From assembly GCF_014637795.1 (NCBI RefSeq), contig NZ_BMFD01000005.1, forward strand, positions 248,001-312,000: DNA of 64,000 nucleotides, read 5' to 3'. Both the position numbers and the translations under genes were made by a program. The notes under the pieces were generated by a model. It searched no databases, was not told where the DNA came from, and was given only the letters and a program-made list of their open reading frames with translations. Below are positions 63,342 to 64,000 of this stretch, one piece after another. Source of the stretch: Belliella aquatica. GTDB taxonomy: Bacteria; Bacteroidota; Bacteroidia; Cytophagales; Cyclobacteriaceae. Within the stretch, counting starts at the first letter, position 1. Each line of letters starts with the position of its first letter.

Positions 63342-64000
63342 CTAAAAAGCCTCTCCAAAAGTCAAGTAAATTCTCAAATCTTCATAAGGTGATCTTGCGA
63401 TATCTAACCTAAGGTTGAGCTTTTCTTTTTTGCTCAACTGAAACCTACCTCCTACTCCATAAGTAAACTTACTTTGATTGATCTGAAAAGGATTTTCCTT
63501 AGTAAAGACATTACCAACACCTGTAAAAGCCACTGCACCCCAGCGTGGTAAGAACTTCCATCTATATTCTGCTTGAAGTAGAGTAAGCTGCTCATCTCTG
63601 AATTTCCCCTCAAATAATCCTCTCAAAAGTCGATTACCTCCTACCAAAGGCAAGCCAAAAAATGGCGGCTGCCCTGACAAAAACTCTCCATAAGCATTCC
63701 ATACAAACACCGACTTGGGACTAATAGAATGTACACTTCGAAAATCTACTTGCCAGCGACTAAACTGAAATTCGCTACCGATTGATTTGTTATAAGTTTG
63801 AAAACTCGCTTCTGCAAAAATTCCTTTTGTTGGGTAAAGTTGGCTATCACGAGAATCATAATAGATCATTGGACCTAAACCACTAAGTCTTCCACCTTCA
63901 TTTCCTCTGATATTTTGATTGTCCAAAATTCCATTTTCCTCAATCGAAGTGATGTCAAAATCATCAAAATGATAGCGAAATCCGAGATACAGATTAGAGC
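63342..64000 (-). CDS. Omp85/BamA-type barrel protein, N-terminus outside window
   Basis: C-terminal part of a 16-strand-type outer-membrane barrel. The frame stays open to the right window edge, so the gene continues leftward in transcript terms beyond base 64000; a TTG at 63926 is not the real start. Features: GPMIYYDSRDSQLYPTKGIF (strand with the YDSRD motif of the surface-antigen family), RLLRGLFEGKFRDE (VRGF-like loop), AVAFTGVGNVF, and a terminal strand RIYLTFGEAF. It may be BamA, TamA or a two-domain relative; the missing POTRA part would decide. The tamB-like gene at 38.8 kb is not adjacent. Confidence 0.85.
   Translation of the reverse strand, partial: SNLYLGFRYHFDDFDITSIEENGILDNQNIRGNEGGRLSGLGPMIYYDSRDSQLYPTKGIFAEASFQTYNKSIGSEFQFSRWQVDFRSVHSISPKSVFVWNAYGEFLSGQPPFFGLPLVGGNRLLRGLFEGKFRDEQLTLLQAEYRWKFLPRWGAVAFTGVGNVFTKENPFQINQSKFTYGVGGRFQLSKKEKLNLRLDIARSPYEDLRIYLTFGEAF

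Noticed and set aside
1-64000. CRISPR arrays, rRNA, tRNA, tmRNA, intact insertion sequences or prophage
   Set aside because: No direct-repeat/spacer pattern, no conserved RNA gene sequence and no transposase or phage structural gene was found on either strand.

Overview
The window is AT-rich chromosomal DNA of a Bacteroidota bacterium. It most likely belongs to the order Cytophagales, family Cyclobacteriaceae (Algoriphagus/Belliella-like). This is inferred from gene content: type IX secretion sortase and partner proteins of the PorU2/PorV2 kind, two DUF4221-type lipoproteins, a DUF2027-Smr protein, a TamB giant, a CarboxypepD-regulated beta-barrel receptor, and the Bacteroidota promoter -7 element TAnnTTTG. 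Ribosome binding sites are weak or absent throughout. No rRNA, tRNA, CRISPR array, prophage or intact insertion sequence was seen.

Layout. 1-2.3 kb: 3' part of rlmF and a lineage-specific outer-membrane barrel. 2.4-6.2 kb (minus): fructan/sucrose operon (GH32 lipoprotein, sugar porter, fructokinase). 6.3-9.2 kb (minus): DUF4221 lipoprotein, LysR regulator, GxxExxY protein. 9.5-18.8 kb: a dispersed histidine-utilisation locus (hutH, hutI, hutU, hutG) interrupted by a MntA/HepT toxin-antitoxin pair, an AlkB-type hydroxylase and an OhrR-glutathione peroxidase operon with twin palindromic operators. 18.8-31.9 kb: valS, a zinc-ribbon protein, a DUF2975/HTH pair, an outer-membrane receptor, a flavin reductase, a DUF2911 protein, a membrane glycosyltransferase, an M42 peptidase and an unusually long PurF-like protein. 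32-36.6 kb: small exported proteins, a sigma-54 response regulator and a hybrid histidine kinase. 36.7-48.8 kb: HNH protein, smpB, tsaD, tamB, photolyase, Smr protein, a trans-sulfuration PLP enzyme and a TVP38-family protein. 48.8-55 kb: porV2-porU2. 55.3-57.6 kb: PadR-PspC operon. 57.7-59.6 kb: an exported four-cysteine peptide, a hairpin, a DUF4221-like lipoprotein and a CxxC lipoprotein. 59.9-64 kb: beta-CASP nuclease, VF530 protein, DUF4236 protein and the C-terminal part of an Omp85-type barrel.

How genes work together. HutH, HutU, HutI and HutG form the complete four-step route from histidine to glutamate plus formamide. The GH32 lipoprotein releases fructose outside the inner membrane, the porter imports it and the kinase phosphorylates it. 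OhrR and GPx form a self-regulated peroxide response. PorV2 and PorU2 would deliver and anchor type IX cargo on the cell surface.

The most interesting unexplained signals are three. First, a family of about 25-bp elements lies just upstream of the lysR, hutH and hutI starts and flanks the GxxExxY gene as inverted repeats. Second, the exported-peptide module at 57.7-59.7 kb has an internal terminator-like hairpin and an AAAG microsatellite upstream. Third, perfect palindromes lie ahead of the DUF2975/HTH pair and gpx-ohrR. All calls come from reading the sequence; no database search was run.
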